A stretch of DNA of 64,000 nt, from contig NC_064040.1 in assembly GCF_932526225.1 (NCBI RefSeq), forward strand, positions 4,213,681-4,277,680, given 5' to 3'. The stretch comes from Nematostella vectensis (taxonomy: Eukaryota; Cnidaria; Anthozoa; Actiniaria; Edwardsiidae). A program made the position numbers and the translations under genes. Under the pieces are notes generated by a model, which ran no database searches, was not told the origin of the DNA, and saw only the letters and a program-made list of their open reading frames with translations. Below are positions 36,001-47,127 of this stretch, piece by piece. The stretch's first letter is position 1, and every line of letters begins with the position of its first letter.

Positions 36001-39000
36001 AAGAACGACGAGAATGTGATCACAGACGTGCAGTTCACGGGACACAACACTGGAGGTGGGAAAACCCTCCTTGTCTATTACTTCTAATGGCTAGAAAATC
36101 CAAGTGGTTTTGCTCATGATCGAGGACCTAGCGCTTTCTCGAAGCCCGCTAGGTCTCCGAACATGGGTCTAGATACCTAGGTCTCCGAACATGGGTCTAG
36201 ATACCTAGGTCTCCGAACATGGGTCTAGATACCGAGGTCTCCGAACATGGGTCTAGATACCTAGGTCTCCGAACATGGGTCTAGATACCTAGGTCTCCGA
36301 ACATGGGTCTAGATACCTAGGTCTCCGAACATGGGTGTAGATACCTAGGTCTCCGAACATGGGTCTAGATACCTAGGTCTCCGAACATGGGTGTAGATAC
36401 CTAGGTCTCCGAACATGGGTGTAGATACCTAGGTCTCCGAACATGGGTCTAGATACCTAGGTCTCCGAACATGGGTGTAGATACCTAGGTCTCCGAACAT
36501 GGGTCTAGATACCTAGGTCCCCGAACATGGGTCTAGATACCTAGGTCTCCTAGCATGGGTCTAGATACCTAGGTCTCCGAACATGGGTCTAGATACCTAG
36601 GTCTCCGAACATGGGTCTAGATACCTAGGTCTCCGAACATGGGTGTAGATACCTAGGTCTCCGAACATGCTTCTAGATACCTAGGTCTCCGAACATGGGT
36701 CTAGATACCTAGGTCTCCGAACATGGGTCTAGATACCTAGGTCTCCGAACATGGGTGTAGATACCTAGGTCTCCGAACATGCTTCTAGATACCTAGGTCT
36801 CCGAACATGGGTCTAGATACCTAGGTCCCCGAACATGGGTCTAGATACCTAGGTCTCCGAACATGGGTGTAGATACCTAGGTCTCCGAACATGGGTCCAG
36901 ATACCTAGGTCTCCGAACATGGGTATAGATACCTAGGTCTCCGAACATGGGTCTAGATACCTAGGTCTTCGAACATGGGTCTAGATACCTAGGTCTCCGA
37001 ACATGGGTGTAGATACCTAGGTCTCCGAACATGGGTCTAGATACCTAGGTCTCCTAGCATGGGTCTAGATACCTAGGTCTCCGAACATGGGTCTAGATAC
37101 CTATGTCTTTGAACATGGGTCTAGATACCTAGGTCTCCGAACATGGGTCTAGATACCGAGGTCTCCGAACATGGGTCTAGATACCTAGGTCTCCGAACAT
37201 GGGTCTAGATACCTAGGTCTCCGAACATGGGTCTAGATACCTAGGTCTCCGAACATGGGTGTAGATACCTAGGTCTCCGAACATGGGTCTAGATACCTAG
37301 GTCTCCGAACATGGGTGTAGATACCTAGGTCTCCGAACATGGGTCTAGATACCTAGGTCTCCGAACATGGGTCTAGATACCTAGGTCTCCTAGCATGGGT
37401 CTAGATACCTAGGTCTCCGAACATGGGTCTAGATACCTAGGTCTCCGAACATGGGTCTAGATACCTAGGTCTCCGAACATGGGTCTAGATACCTAGGTCT
37501 CCGAACATGCTTCTAGATACCTAGGTCTCCGAACATGGGTCTAGATACCTAGGTCTCCTAGCATGGGTGTGGATACCTAGGTCTCCGAACATGGGTCTAG
37601 ATACCTAGGTCTCCGAACATGGGTCTAGATACCTAGGTCTCCGAACATGGGTCTAGATACCTAGGTCTCCGAACATGGGTCTAGATACCTAGGTCTCCGA
37701 ACATGGGTGTAGATACCTAGGTCTCCGAACATGGGTCTAGATACCTAGGTCTCCTAGCATGGGTCTAGATACCTAGGTCTCCGAACATGGGTCTAGATAC
37801 CTAGGTCTCCGAACATGGATCTAGATACCTAGGTCTCCGGACATGGGTCTAGATACCTAGGTCTCCGAACATGGGTGTAGATACCTAGGTCTCCGAACAT
37901 GGGTCTAGATACCTAGGTCTCCTAACATGGGTCTAGATACCTAGGTCTCCGGACATGGGTCTAGATACCTAGGTCTCCGAACATGGGTGTAGATACCTAG
38001 GTCTCCGAACATGGGTCTAGATACCTAGGTCTCCTAGCATGGGTCTAGATACCTAGGTCTCCGAACATGGGTCTAGATACCTAGGTCTCCGAACATGGGT
38101 CTAGATACCTAGGTCTCCGAACATGGGTCTAGATACCTAGGTCTCCGAACATGCTTCTAGATACCTAGGTCTCCGAACATGGGTCTAGATACCTAGGTCT
38201 CCTAGCATGGGTCAAGATACCTAGGTCTCCGAACATGGGTCTAGATACCTAGGTCTCCGAACATGGGTCTAGATACCTAGGTCTCCGAACATGGGTCTAG
38301 ATACCTAGGTCTCCGAACATGGGTCTAGATACCTAGGTCTCCGAACATGGGTCTAGATACCTAGGTCCCCGAACATGGATCTAGATACCTAGGTCTCCGA
38401 ACATGGGTGTAGATGCCTATGTCTTCGAACATGGGTCTAGATACCTAGGTCTCCTAGCATGGGTCTAGATACCTAGGTCCCCGAACATGGGTCTAGATAC
38501 CTAGGTCTCCGAACATGGGTCTAGATACCTAGGTCCCCGAACATGGGTCTAGATACCTAGGTCTCCGAACATGGGTCTAGATACCTAGGTCTCCGAACAT
38601 GGGTCTAGATACCTAGGTCTCCGAACATGGGTGTAGATACCTAGGTCTCCGAACATGGGTCTAGATACCTAGGTCTCCGAACATGGGTCTAGATACCTAG
38701 GTCTCCGAACATAGGTCTAGATACCTAGGTCTCCGAACATGCTTCTAGATACCTAGGTCCCCGAACATGGATCTAGATACCTAGGTCTCCGGACATGGGT
38801 CTAGATACCTAGGTCTCCGAACATGGGTGTAGATACCTAGGTCTCCTAGCATGGGTCAAGATACCTAGGTCTCCGAACATGGGTCTAGATACCTAGGTCT
38901 CCGAACATGGGTGTAGATACCTAGGTCCCCGAACATGGGTCTAGATACCTAGGTCTCCGAACATGGGTCTAGATACCTAGGTCCCCGAACATGGGTCTAG

Positions 39001-42000
39001 ATACCTAGGTATCCGAACATGGGTCTAGATACCTAGGTCTCCGAACATGGGTGTAGATGCCTAGGTCTCCGAACATGGGTCTAGATACCTAGGTCTCCGA
39101 ACATGGGTGTAGATACCTAGGTCCCCGAACATGGGTCTAGATACCTAGGTCTCCGAACATGGGTCTAGATACCTAGGTCCCCGAACATGGGTCTAGATAC
39201 CTAGGTCTCCGAACATGGGTCTAGATACCTAGGTCTCCGAACATGGGTCTAGATACCTAGGTCTCCGAACATGGGTCTAGATACCTAGGTCCCCGAACAT
39301 GGGTCTAGATACCTAGGTCTCCGAACATGGGTCTAGATACCTAGGTCCCCGAACATGGGTCTAGATACCTAGGTCCCCGAACATGGGTCTAGATACCTAG
39401 GTCTCCGAACATGGGTCTAGATACCTAGGTCCCCGAACATGGGTCTAGATACCTAGGTCTCCGAACATGGGTCTAGATACCTAGGTCTCCAAACATGGGT
39501 CCAGATACCTAGGTCTCCGGACATGGGTGTAGATGCCTAGGTCTCCGAACATGGGTGTAGATACCTAGGTCTCCGAACATGGGTCCAGATACCTAGGTCT
39601 CCGAACATGGGTCTAGATACCTAGGTCTCCGAACATGGGTCTAGATACCTAGGTCTCCGAACATGGGTGTAGATGCCTAGGTCCCCGAACATGGGTCTAG
39701 ATACCTAGGTCTCCGAACATGGGTCTAGATACCTAGGTCTCCGAACATGGGTCCAGATACCTAGGTCTCCGGACATGGGTCTAGATACCTAGGTCTCCGA
39801 ACATGGGTGTAGATACCTAGGTCTCCGAACATGGGTCCAGATACCTAGGTCCCCGAACATGGGTCTAGATACCTAGGTCTCCGAACATGGGTCCAGATAC
39901 CTAGGTCTCCGAACATGGGTGTAGATACCTAGGTCTCCGAACATGGGTCTAGATACCTAGGTCCCCGAACATGGGTCTAGATACCTAGGTCTCCGAACAT
40001 GGGTCCAGATACCTAGGTCTCCGGACATGGGTCTAGATACCTAGGTCTCCGAACATGGGTGTAGATACCTAGGTCTCCTAGCATGGGTCAAGATACCTAG
40101 GTCTCCGAACATGGGTCTAGATACCTAGGTCTCCGAACATGGGTGTAGATACCTAGGTCCCCGAACATGGGTCTAGATACCTAGGTCTCCGAACATGGGT
40201 CTAGATACCTAGGTCCCCGAACATGGGTCTAGATACCTAGGTATCCGAACATGGGTCTAGATACCTAGGTCTCCGAACATGGGTGTAGATGCCTAGGTCT
40301 CCGAACATGGGTCTAGATACCTAGGTCTCCGAACATGGGTGTAGATACCTAGGTCCCCGAACATGGGTCTAGATACCTAGGTCTCCGAACATGGGTCTAG
40401 ATACCTAGGTCCCCGAACATGGGTCTAGATACCTAGGTCTCCGAACATGGGTCTAGATACCTAGGTCTCCGAACATGGGTCTAGATACCTAGGTCTCCGA
40501 ACATGGGTCTAGATACCTAGGTCCCCGAACATGGGTCTAGATACCTAGGTCTCCGAACATGGGTCTAGATACCTAGGTCCCCGAACATGGGTCTAGATAC
40601 CTAGGTCCCCGAACATGGGTCTAGATACCTAGGTCTCCGAACATGGGTCTAGATACCTAGGTCCCCGAACATGGGTCTAGATACCTAGGTCTCCGAACAT
40701 GGGTCTAGATACCTAGGTCTCCAAACATGGGTCCAGATACCTAGGTCTCCGGACATGGGTGTAGATGCCTAGGTCTCCGAACATGGGTGTAGATACCTAG
40801 GTCTCCGAACATGGGTCCAGATACCTAGGTCTCCGAACATGGGTCTAGATACCTAGGTCTCCGAACATGGGTCTAGATACCTAGGTCTCCGAACATGGGT
40901 GTAGATGCCTAGGTCCCCGAACATGGGTCTAGATACCTAGGTCTCCGAACATGGGTCTAGATACCTAGGTCTCCGAACATGGGTCCAGATACCTAGGTCT
41001 CCGGACATGGGTCTAGATACCTAGGTCTCCGAACATGGGTGTAGATACCTAGGTCTCCGAACATGGGTCCAGATACCTAGGTCTCCGAACATGGGTCTAG
41101 ATACCTAGGTCTCCGAACATGGGTCTAGATACCTAGGTCTCCGAACATGGGTGTAGATGCCTAGGTCTCCGAACATGCTTCTAGATACCTAGGTCTCCGA
41201 ACATGGGTGTAGATACCTAGGTCTCCGAACATGGGTCTAGATACCTAGGTCTCCGAACATGGGTCTAGATACCTAGGTCCCCGAACATGGGTCTAGATAC
41301 CTAGGTCTCCGAACATGGGTCTAGATACCTAGGTCTCCAAACATGGGTCCAGATACCTAGGTCTCCGGACATGGGTGTAGATGCCTAGGTCTCCGAACAT
41401 GGGTGTAGATACCTAGGTCTCCGAACATGGGTCCAGATACCTAGGTCTCCGAACATGGGTCTAGATACCTAGGTCTCCGAACATGGGTCTAGATACCTAG
41501 GTCTCCGAACATGGGTGTAGATGCCTAGGTCCCCGAACATGGGTCTAGATACCTAGGTCTCCGAACATGGGTCTAGATACCTAGGTCTCCGAACATGGGT
41601 CCAGATACCTAGGTCTCCGGACATGGTTCTAGATACCTAGGTCTCCGAACATGGGTGTAGATACCTAGGTCTCCGAACATGGGTCCAGATACCTAGGTCT
41701 CCGAACATGGGTCTAGATACCTAGGTCTCCGAACATGGGTCTAGATACCTAGGTCTCCGAACATGGGTGTAGATGCCTAGGTCTCCGAACATGCTTCTAG
41801 ATACCTAGGTCTCCGAACATGGGTGTAGATACCTAGGTCCCCGAACATGGGTCTAGATACCTAGGTCTCCGAACATGGGTCTAGATACCTAGGTCTCCGA
41901 ACATGGGTCTAGATACCTAGGTCCCCGAACATGGGTCTAGATACCTAGGTCTCCGAACATGGGTCTAGATACCTAGGTCTCCGAACATGGGTCTAGATAC

Positions 42001-45000
42001 CTAGGTCTCCTAGCATGGGTCTAGATACCTAGGTCTCCGAACATGGGTCTAGATACCTAGGTCTCCGAACATGGGTCTAGATACCTAGGTCTCCGAACAT
42101 GGGTCTAGATACCTAGGTCCCCGAACATGGGTCTAGATACCTAGGTCTCCGAACATGGGTCTAGATACCTAGGTCCCCGAACATGGGTCTAGATACCTAG
42201 GTCCCCGAACATGGGTCTAGATACCTAGGTCTCCGAACATGGGTCTAGATACCTAGGTCCCCGAACATGGGTCTAGATACCTAGGTCTCCGAACATGGGT
42301 CTAGATACCTAGGTCTCCGAACATGGGTCCAGATACCTAGGTCTCCGGACATGGGTGTAGATGCCTAGGTCTCCGAACATGGGTCTAGATAGCTAGGTCT
42401 CCGAACATGGGTCTAGATACCTAGGTCTCCGAACATGGGTCTAGATACCTAGGTCTCCGAACATGGGTCTAGATACCTAGGTCTCCGAACATGGGTCTAG
42501 ATACCTAGGTCTCCGAACATGGGTCTAGATACCTAGGTCTCCGAACATGGGTCCAGATACCTAGGTCCCCGAACATGGGTCTAGATACCTAGGTCCCCGA
42601 ACATGGGTCTAGATACCTAGGTCTCCTAGCATGGGTCTAGATACCTAGGTCTCCGAACATGGGTGTAGATACCTAGGTCTCCTAACATGGGTGTAGATGC
42701 CTAGGTCTCCGAACATGGGTGTAGATGCCTAGGTCTTCGAACATGGGTCTTACTAGAAACCTGTCTATAACTTGTATGTCTATAACGTAATGGCTAGAGG
42801 ATTCTGATGTGAGGAAGCAAATTGGGCAAAGCTCAGTCAGGGGGTCTTGCTAGATACCTGTCTGTTTATACCAATGGGAGTTGGAATCAGGGGGAAGGGG
42901 TAAACCTCAGTCACTCCTTGTATTTACTGGGGAAAGGGGGAATCAATCCTCGGACGTTCTTTTTTGTACCTCCTATTGGGGAGGGAGGGGGCCTGGGAAT
43001 ATTGGGGCTGGGGAAGGGGCATTGCCCCTCTATGACATTTAAACATTTTGGCCTAATATATTCAAATGTTTCATTTTGTTAATAGGTCGAGTCGAACTAC
43101 AAGAACAATGCGGCATCAATTGGTCATTCCCTCTAAGTATATTTCTACTTTTTCCTGCTAATATGTCCTTCCTTTATTTTTACAGACGGACCGGACAATA
43201 TCAAATGCATGGGACAGGGTAACAAGCCGCCCTACCCGTCAGGAGGCATGGGTAAGAACAGACTCTCTCTGTTTGATTACTCCCTCTAACCATTCCTATT
43301 ACTCCTTTTAACCTTATCTGCCGTTATATGTTAAACAATCGATAGCGCGGTTCGGTTTGTCCACAAGGACCGCCGGTGAACGAGCAGCGTTCGCACCATG
43401 ACTGATCCATATTAGGATAGTCTTCTTTTAAGAGAAGTCAAGGACACCAAGAAAGTGTTATCTAAGCTCTTTAATTATCTTGTTCTCGTCCCTTTTTTCA
43501 ATATGGGTAGAGAGAGGTTGCACGAGGGCACGCGGCAATGATCACAGACAAGGGCACATAAAGTGCCAGTAGCGGATCTAGGGGGAGAGTTTAAGGGGTC
43601 ATGCTCAACGTCTATTTCCGTGTAACCACCTGGGTATACACTACTCAGTAGATTGAATAGTTTGTTTGACCCTTTCATGTCCTTGCCCAGCGCCAGGAGA
43701 AGGCTCCGGTCCTAGTTCTCCCTCTACTGGAGCCACGCCCGCACCGCCTGCCCCCACCACTTCACCACCATCATCCGGCACTGGAGGAACAGGAGTTAGG
43801 CCGACACCACCAAGTAAGCCTATGGATGACAATTTCCTCCTGTGTGTTCTAGAGTAACCCTCATTACTACGGACAACCAGCATTTGGGATTCATCGCTCC
43901 AAACGAGTTCAGTCGTTTAAACAAAGGATTTCCTGTTACATTGTGCTCAGTAAACTTACATACTTCCCACACGGAAGGGATACACCACAGTCCCGGAACC
44001 CCACCTTGAGATTTGGCGAGATGATAATGTGGAATCACGGGTTGCCCAGTGTGTTAGCGCGTCTGCTGAAACGGGTTCGATTCCCGGTCGAGACATGGAT
44101 AGTATCTTTTTGTTTCTAGGCCCTGAATTTGACTTGTTGAACGTATGTTACTAGAAGCTAGAGTTCCTCAATTCTCCAGGAATTGACGTTCTTAATACAT
44201 GATAGGATTTTAAATGTGAAGCGCTTAGAACATGGTTTGTATAAGCGCTATGTAAATGCCATATTTATTTTATTATTATAATGTTTGAATAGGAAAAATA
44301 TGTTTCTTTAGCCCTCGGAAATCGGTACTGAATACCCTTATCCCCAAGAATTTCCAATTCCCTTCTTCGGAAGGGCATGAATAATTATATATCAAATTTA
44401 CATATTCTTACCAGTTTTCGTTTTTTGTTTGCTGTAGTCCGTGACAACTTCTGCGAGGGCAAACATGGCGGCACCTTTCCGGATCCCGATGACTGCCGTG
44501 GCTTTATTATCTGTAACCATGGCAACACCCACCGCATGAAGTGCGAACCGGGCCTGATGTTCAACCCCAAGGGAATGAACTGTGACCTCCCAGAGCGTGT
44601 CAACTGCGGCGCCAGGAAACAAGACGATCTGATTTCACCAGCTTTTAAACTCTCTGATCAAGATACGGTCGTGAATATGGGTAGGGGGGACATGGGCGTG
44701 GTCAATATGAAGGAGTTCGAGAGCGCTTCCACTCCGCAAGAGGTAGAGCCTATCCCTGTAGAGGAACGACTAAAGAATCGTAACTTTGGGCAGATGGCGA
44801 ACGCGGCAACCCAGCAGGCTAGAATTATGTCGCAAGCGGTAAATGACAGCGAGGAACATCATCAATCTTTTATGCCAACAATTAAGTTGACCCTTCGACC
44901 TGGGACAGCCGGGGCTCCCCCTGCTACAGACTTCGCGGGTGTGACACAATCACAACAGGAGCCTCTAGGAGTCAACACAGAGTCTAAACAGGTCTCTCAC

Positions 45001-47127
45001 CATTCCTCCTCGTTTCATGTAAACATCGGAGGTAACGAGAAAAGCGACGATATGCAATACAGCGATGCCCCGAAGCACGTTGTCAAAGTTCAAATTGGGG
45101 GGAACAAAAAGGAGAGCGATAGCCAAGTCAACGATAATGTGGATGGCAAGGCGAGACCGACGCTTGAGGTCTCCTTTGGCGGCAGTAAGATTCAAGCACA
45201 TGTCGAACCAGGTAAAACCGCTGGTTCAAAAATCGCGGATGAGAGCTCGAGCTTGTCGAGTGGAAGGCCTTCGGTTGTTGTGTCAGTCCACCATCCGAGG
45301 CCGAGCGGAACAACGGCAGGCTTGAACGACGCGAGTTCCGAATCAAAAGGACAGCAGACTCCAATTAACGTCTTCATCAACACGAAGAAAGCTCAATCGG
45401 GATATTCAATGGACCAAAATGCTCATGATTTTGCTACAGAAAACAATCAAGTTCAGAAACTAGAGGACCATACGGCTACCCCTTTAGTCTCTAAGGAAAC
45501 GGAGAGCTCAGGTGACCAAAAGGAAAAGTCCAATGATATGGCTCCAGTGGCTTATCACCCCGACCCATTTTGTGCCCAACAAGCAACGTGTAACGATATT
45601 GGAGCAGTGAACAACGTTGTGAGCCAGGCCCTGGGGCCACCAAACTCTGCAGTTAACTTCCCCATTCAGCTCCTGAGCAGTGCTCCCACACACGCAGACG
45701 ACAATAAGTTATCTTTGGGAACAGAAGGGAAAGGACTTGAGGGACGTCCTGCTTTGACTGAGCCCGCTTTTGAACAAAGCAAGTCTGCTCAGGGTTTGGG
45801 GGTCATACCTTCCACAAGCTCTGAATCAACGGCGACCGAGTCACAGACAGATCTTCAGCCTCTAGAACTCCCAAGTGATCAAGCAAAAAAATTAGGGAAG
45901 AAAATTGAAGAATCGACTGTGCCTGGAATTAGCAATGAAGGTAACGTGAATACAGATGCTGGAACCTCGCAGACGGAATTTCCAAGTGAGAAATCAAAGG
46001 AAAACTATCCGGCGGAACAGAAACAAAGTTTAGGGACGGAAGAAATACCAGACATTGTACCAGACACAAGCCCGCAGAACTACCAAGGTGTCTACATCTC
46101 AGATATCCCTCCAAAACAAGCACAGAGCACGATACAAGAACAGAATCGCCCGCTGGAATCATACCTTAAAGCCGTGGCAGCACATGTTATGTCCCATATG
46201 ATAAACCCAAGCGTGCAAAGCGTCGTAAAAGGATCAGTGGACGCTAGTAGTCCAGTACAGGGAACAAGTCAGATGGCTCCTAGTGATGCGAACGGTTTAC
46301 CGCCAATGGTGCATCAGAGGACTGATGATCTGACTCAGGACGATAAGAAGAAAGAAGAAACAGATGGCAAAGAGGACAAGGGAGCTAAAGAAGAAGAAAA
46401 GGGCAGCAATGAGAAAGACGAGAAAAATACAAAGGGAGAAGAAAAAGACAAAGGAAAGGAGGACAAAGGTAAAGATGGAGAAGAGAGAAAAGAAAAAGAA
46501 AACAAACATGGCAAGGTAGAGAAGGGAAACCAAGACGGAGAAGGAAAAGAAAGAAAGGACGAAAAAGACAAAAATGGGGAAGATGGAAAAGGAGAAGATA
46601 AGGATAAGGAAGATAAAAAGGGAAAAGATAAAGAAGACAATGAAAAGGAACAGAAGGAAGAGAAGGGAGACAAAGACGGAGAAGGAAAAGAAAGAAAGGA
46701 CGAAAAAGACAAAAATGGGGAAGATGGAAAAGGAGGGGATAAGGATAAGGAAGATAAAGAGGGAAAAAATAAAGAAGACAATGAAAAGGAAAAAGAAAAG
46801 AAAGGAAAAGACGAGAAGGATGAGAAAGAAGGTAAAGAAGGTAAGGAAGATAAGGACGAGAAAGATTCAGACGGATCAAGTCAGAGGCCATCTTTAGATC
46901 TTGTTGTACAACAAGCGAGCGATGGGTCCACCGAGCTTCAAGTTACAGGGAACCACATGAACAACCAGCAAAGAAATGGCAAGTTGATGGATGGACAAAA
47001 AGGCAATAAGATGCCAACGATCGGGATTACGATAAAAGGAAAGGGAGGACCGGACCATCACATTCTTTTCAGCAAGAGACACGGAATGCTAGACCATAAA
47101 GGGCATCACACGCATCACCATGAATAA
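33061..47127 (+). CDS. Secreted expansin / CBM14 chitin-binding protein with charged tail (7 exons)
   Basis: Exons: 33061-33123, 34342-34576, 34938-35118, 35832-36055, 43186-43251, 43691-43813, 44438-47127; phases agree throughout, 1193 aa. Residues 1-21 (MCKLYAFAFILVSAVLFFEV) are a signal peptide. Residues 22-145 form an expansin-type double-psi beta-barrel (ATYYGEYPGGGACSLDP; VHDLCGGC with the conserved Asp; GDLDLFVPGDGRWDI). Residues about 155-240 form the expansin C-terminal beta-sandwich (LQARNTRVPVAGIEVV). Then a Pro/Ser/Thr linker and, at about 300-350, a CBM14/peritrophin-A domain with six Cys (CRGFIICNHG). The rest is low complexity: a Ser/Gln-rich part, then a Lys/Glu/Asp/Gly stretch at about 930-1115 and a His-rich end. 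Expansins loosen polysaccharide networks without hydrolysis; with CBM14 the likely substrate is chitin in an extracellular coat. That use is inference. Confidence 0.9.
33470..33975. repeat. 83-bp minisatellite in expansin intron 1
   Basis: About six copies of an 83-bp unit containing GCGTTACCTAGTGTAATGTG and ATTGGCGGAGATCCTGTG; the TTACC landmarks fall at 33541, 33624, 33707, 33790 and 33873, exactly 83 apart. No similarity to exon 1 or 2 edges. Confidence 0.9.
35106..35318 (+). repeat. 25-bp minisatellite seeded on the expansin exon 3 donor
   Basis: Eight 25-bp units, CCAGGAACACCAG|GTATGA(T)GAAG. The first copy is the last bases of exon 3 plus its splice donor; identical donors follow at 35119, 35144, 35169, 35194, 35219, 35244, 35269 and 35294. 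The period shifts the frame and brings in TGA, so only the first donor keeps the protein. Confidence 0.95.
35604..35795. mobile_element. ~190-bp MITE with pogo/Tigger-like ends
   Basis: It ends in CGAGGTTCCACTGTA and begins TACAGCAGAACCAGGCGATT; the reverse of the right end is TACAGTGGAACCTCGATTTA. These ends, bordered by TA, resemble pogo/Tigger (Tc1/mariner group) termini. The interior has further inverted similarity (GTTCGTTATAC / GTTCTTTATATC). It is non-coding. Confidence 0.6.
36149..42750. repeat. 6.6-kb array of a 28-bp unit (~235 copies) in expansin intron 4
   Basis: Unit CTAGGTCTCCGAACATGGGT plus CTAGATAC, 28 bp, nearly without gaps. Variants (GGTGTAGAT, GGTCCAGAT, TAGCATGG, TCCCCGAAC) are arranged in larger blocks: the rare variants at 39011 and 39491 recur at 40243 and 40723, exactly 1232 bp (44 units) later, and the second again at 41339 (22 units). 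No exon-edge seed is visible. Confidence 0.97.
44035..44285 (+). mobile_element. tRNA-derived SINE with GCGCT-type 3' tail
   Basis: The head carries box A-like GTTGCCCAGTGTG and a perfect box B GGTTCGATTCC at about 44040-44095. The tail has GAAGCGCTTAGAAC and TAAGCGCTATGTAAATGCC, then a T/A-rich end, the kind of tail shared by many tRNA-SINEs with L2/CR1-type LINEs. It lies in the intron before the last expansin exon. It is not a functional tRNA, since acceptor-stem pairing is absent. Confidence 0.75.

Noticed and set aside
36056-36087. Expansin exon 4 read through to a stop (GGKTLLVYYF)
   Set aside because: A GT donor at 36056 joins in phase to 43186 and continues into the linker and CBM14; read-through would be intron retention, possible only as a minor short form.
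36149-42750. CRISPR-like or centromeric array
   Set aside because: Units are head-to-tail with no spacers, in a eukaryotic intron. Higher-order blocks exist but there is no reason to call a centromere inside a gene.
43086-43136. Candidate exon after the 28-bp array (VESNYKNNAASIGHSL then stop)
   Set aside because: It does not fit the phase 1 junction, while 36055 to 43186 joins cleanly (HNTG-DGPDNIKCMG).
44377-44437. ATG at 44377 as start of the CBM14 protein
   Set aside because: This is intron sequence before the acceptor TTGCTGTAG; upstream exons supply the signal peptide and expansin domains in matching phase.
46335-46891. Antisense frames rich in Ser/Leu/Phe opposite the charged tail
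   Set aside because: Mirror of the Lys/Glu/Asp-rich coding exon; no independent evidence.
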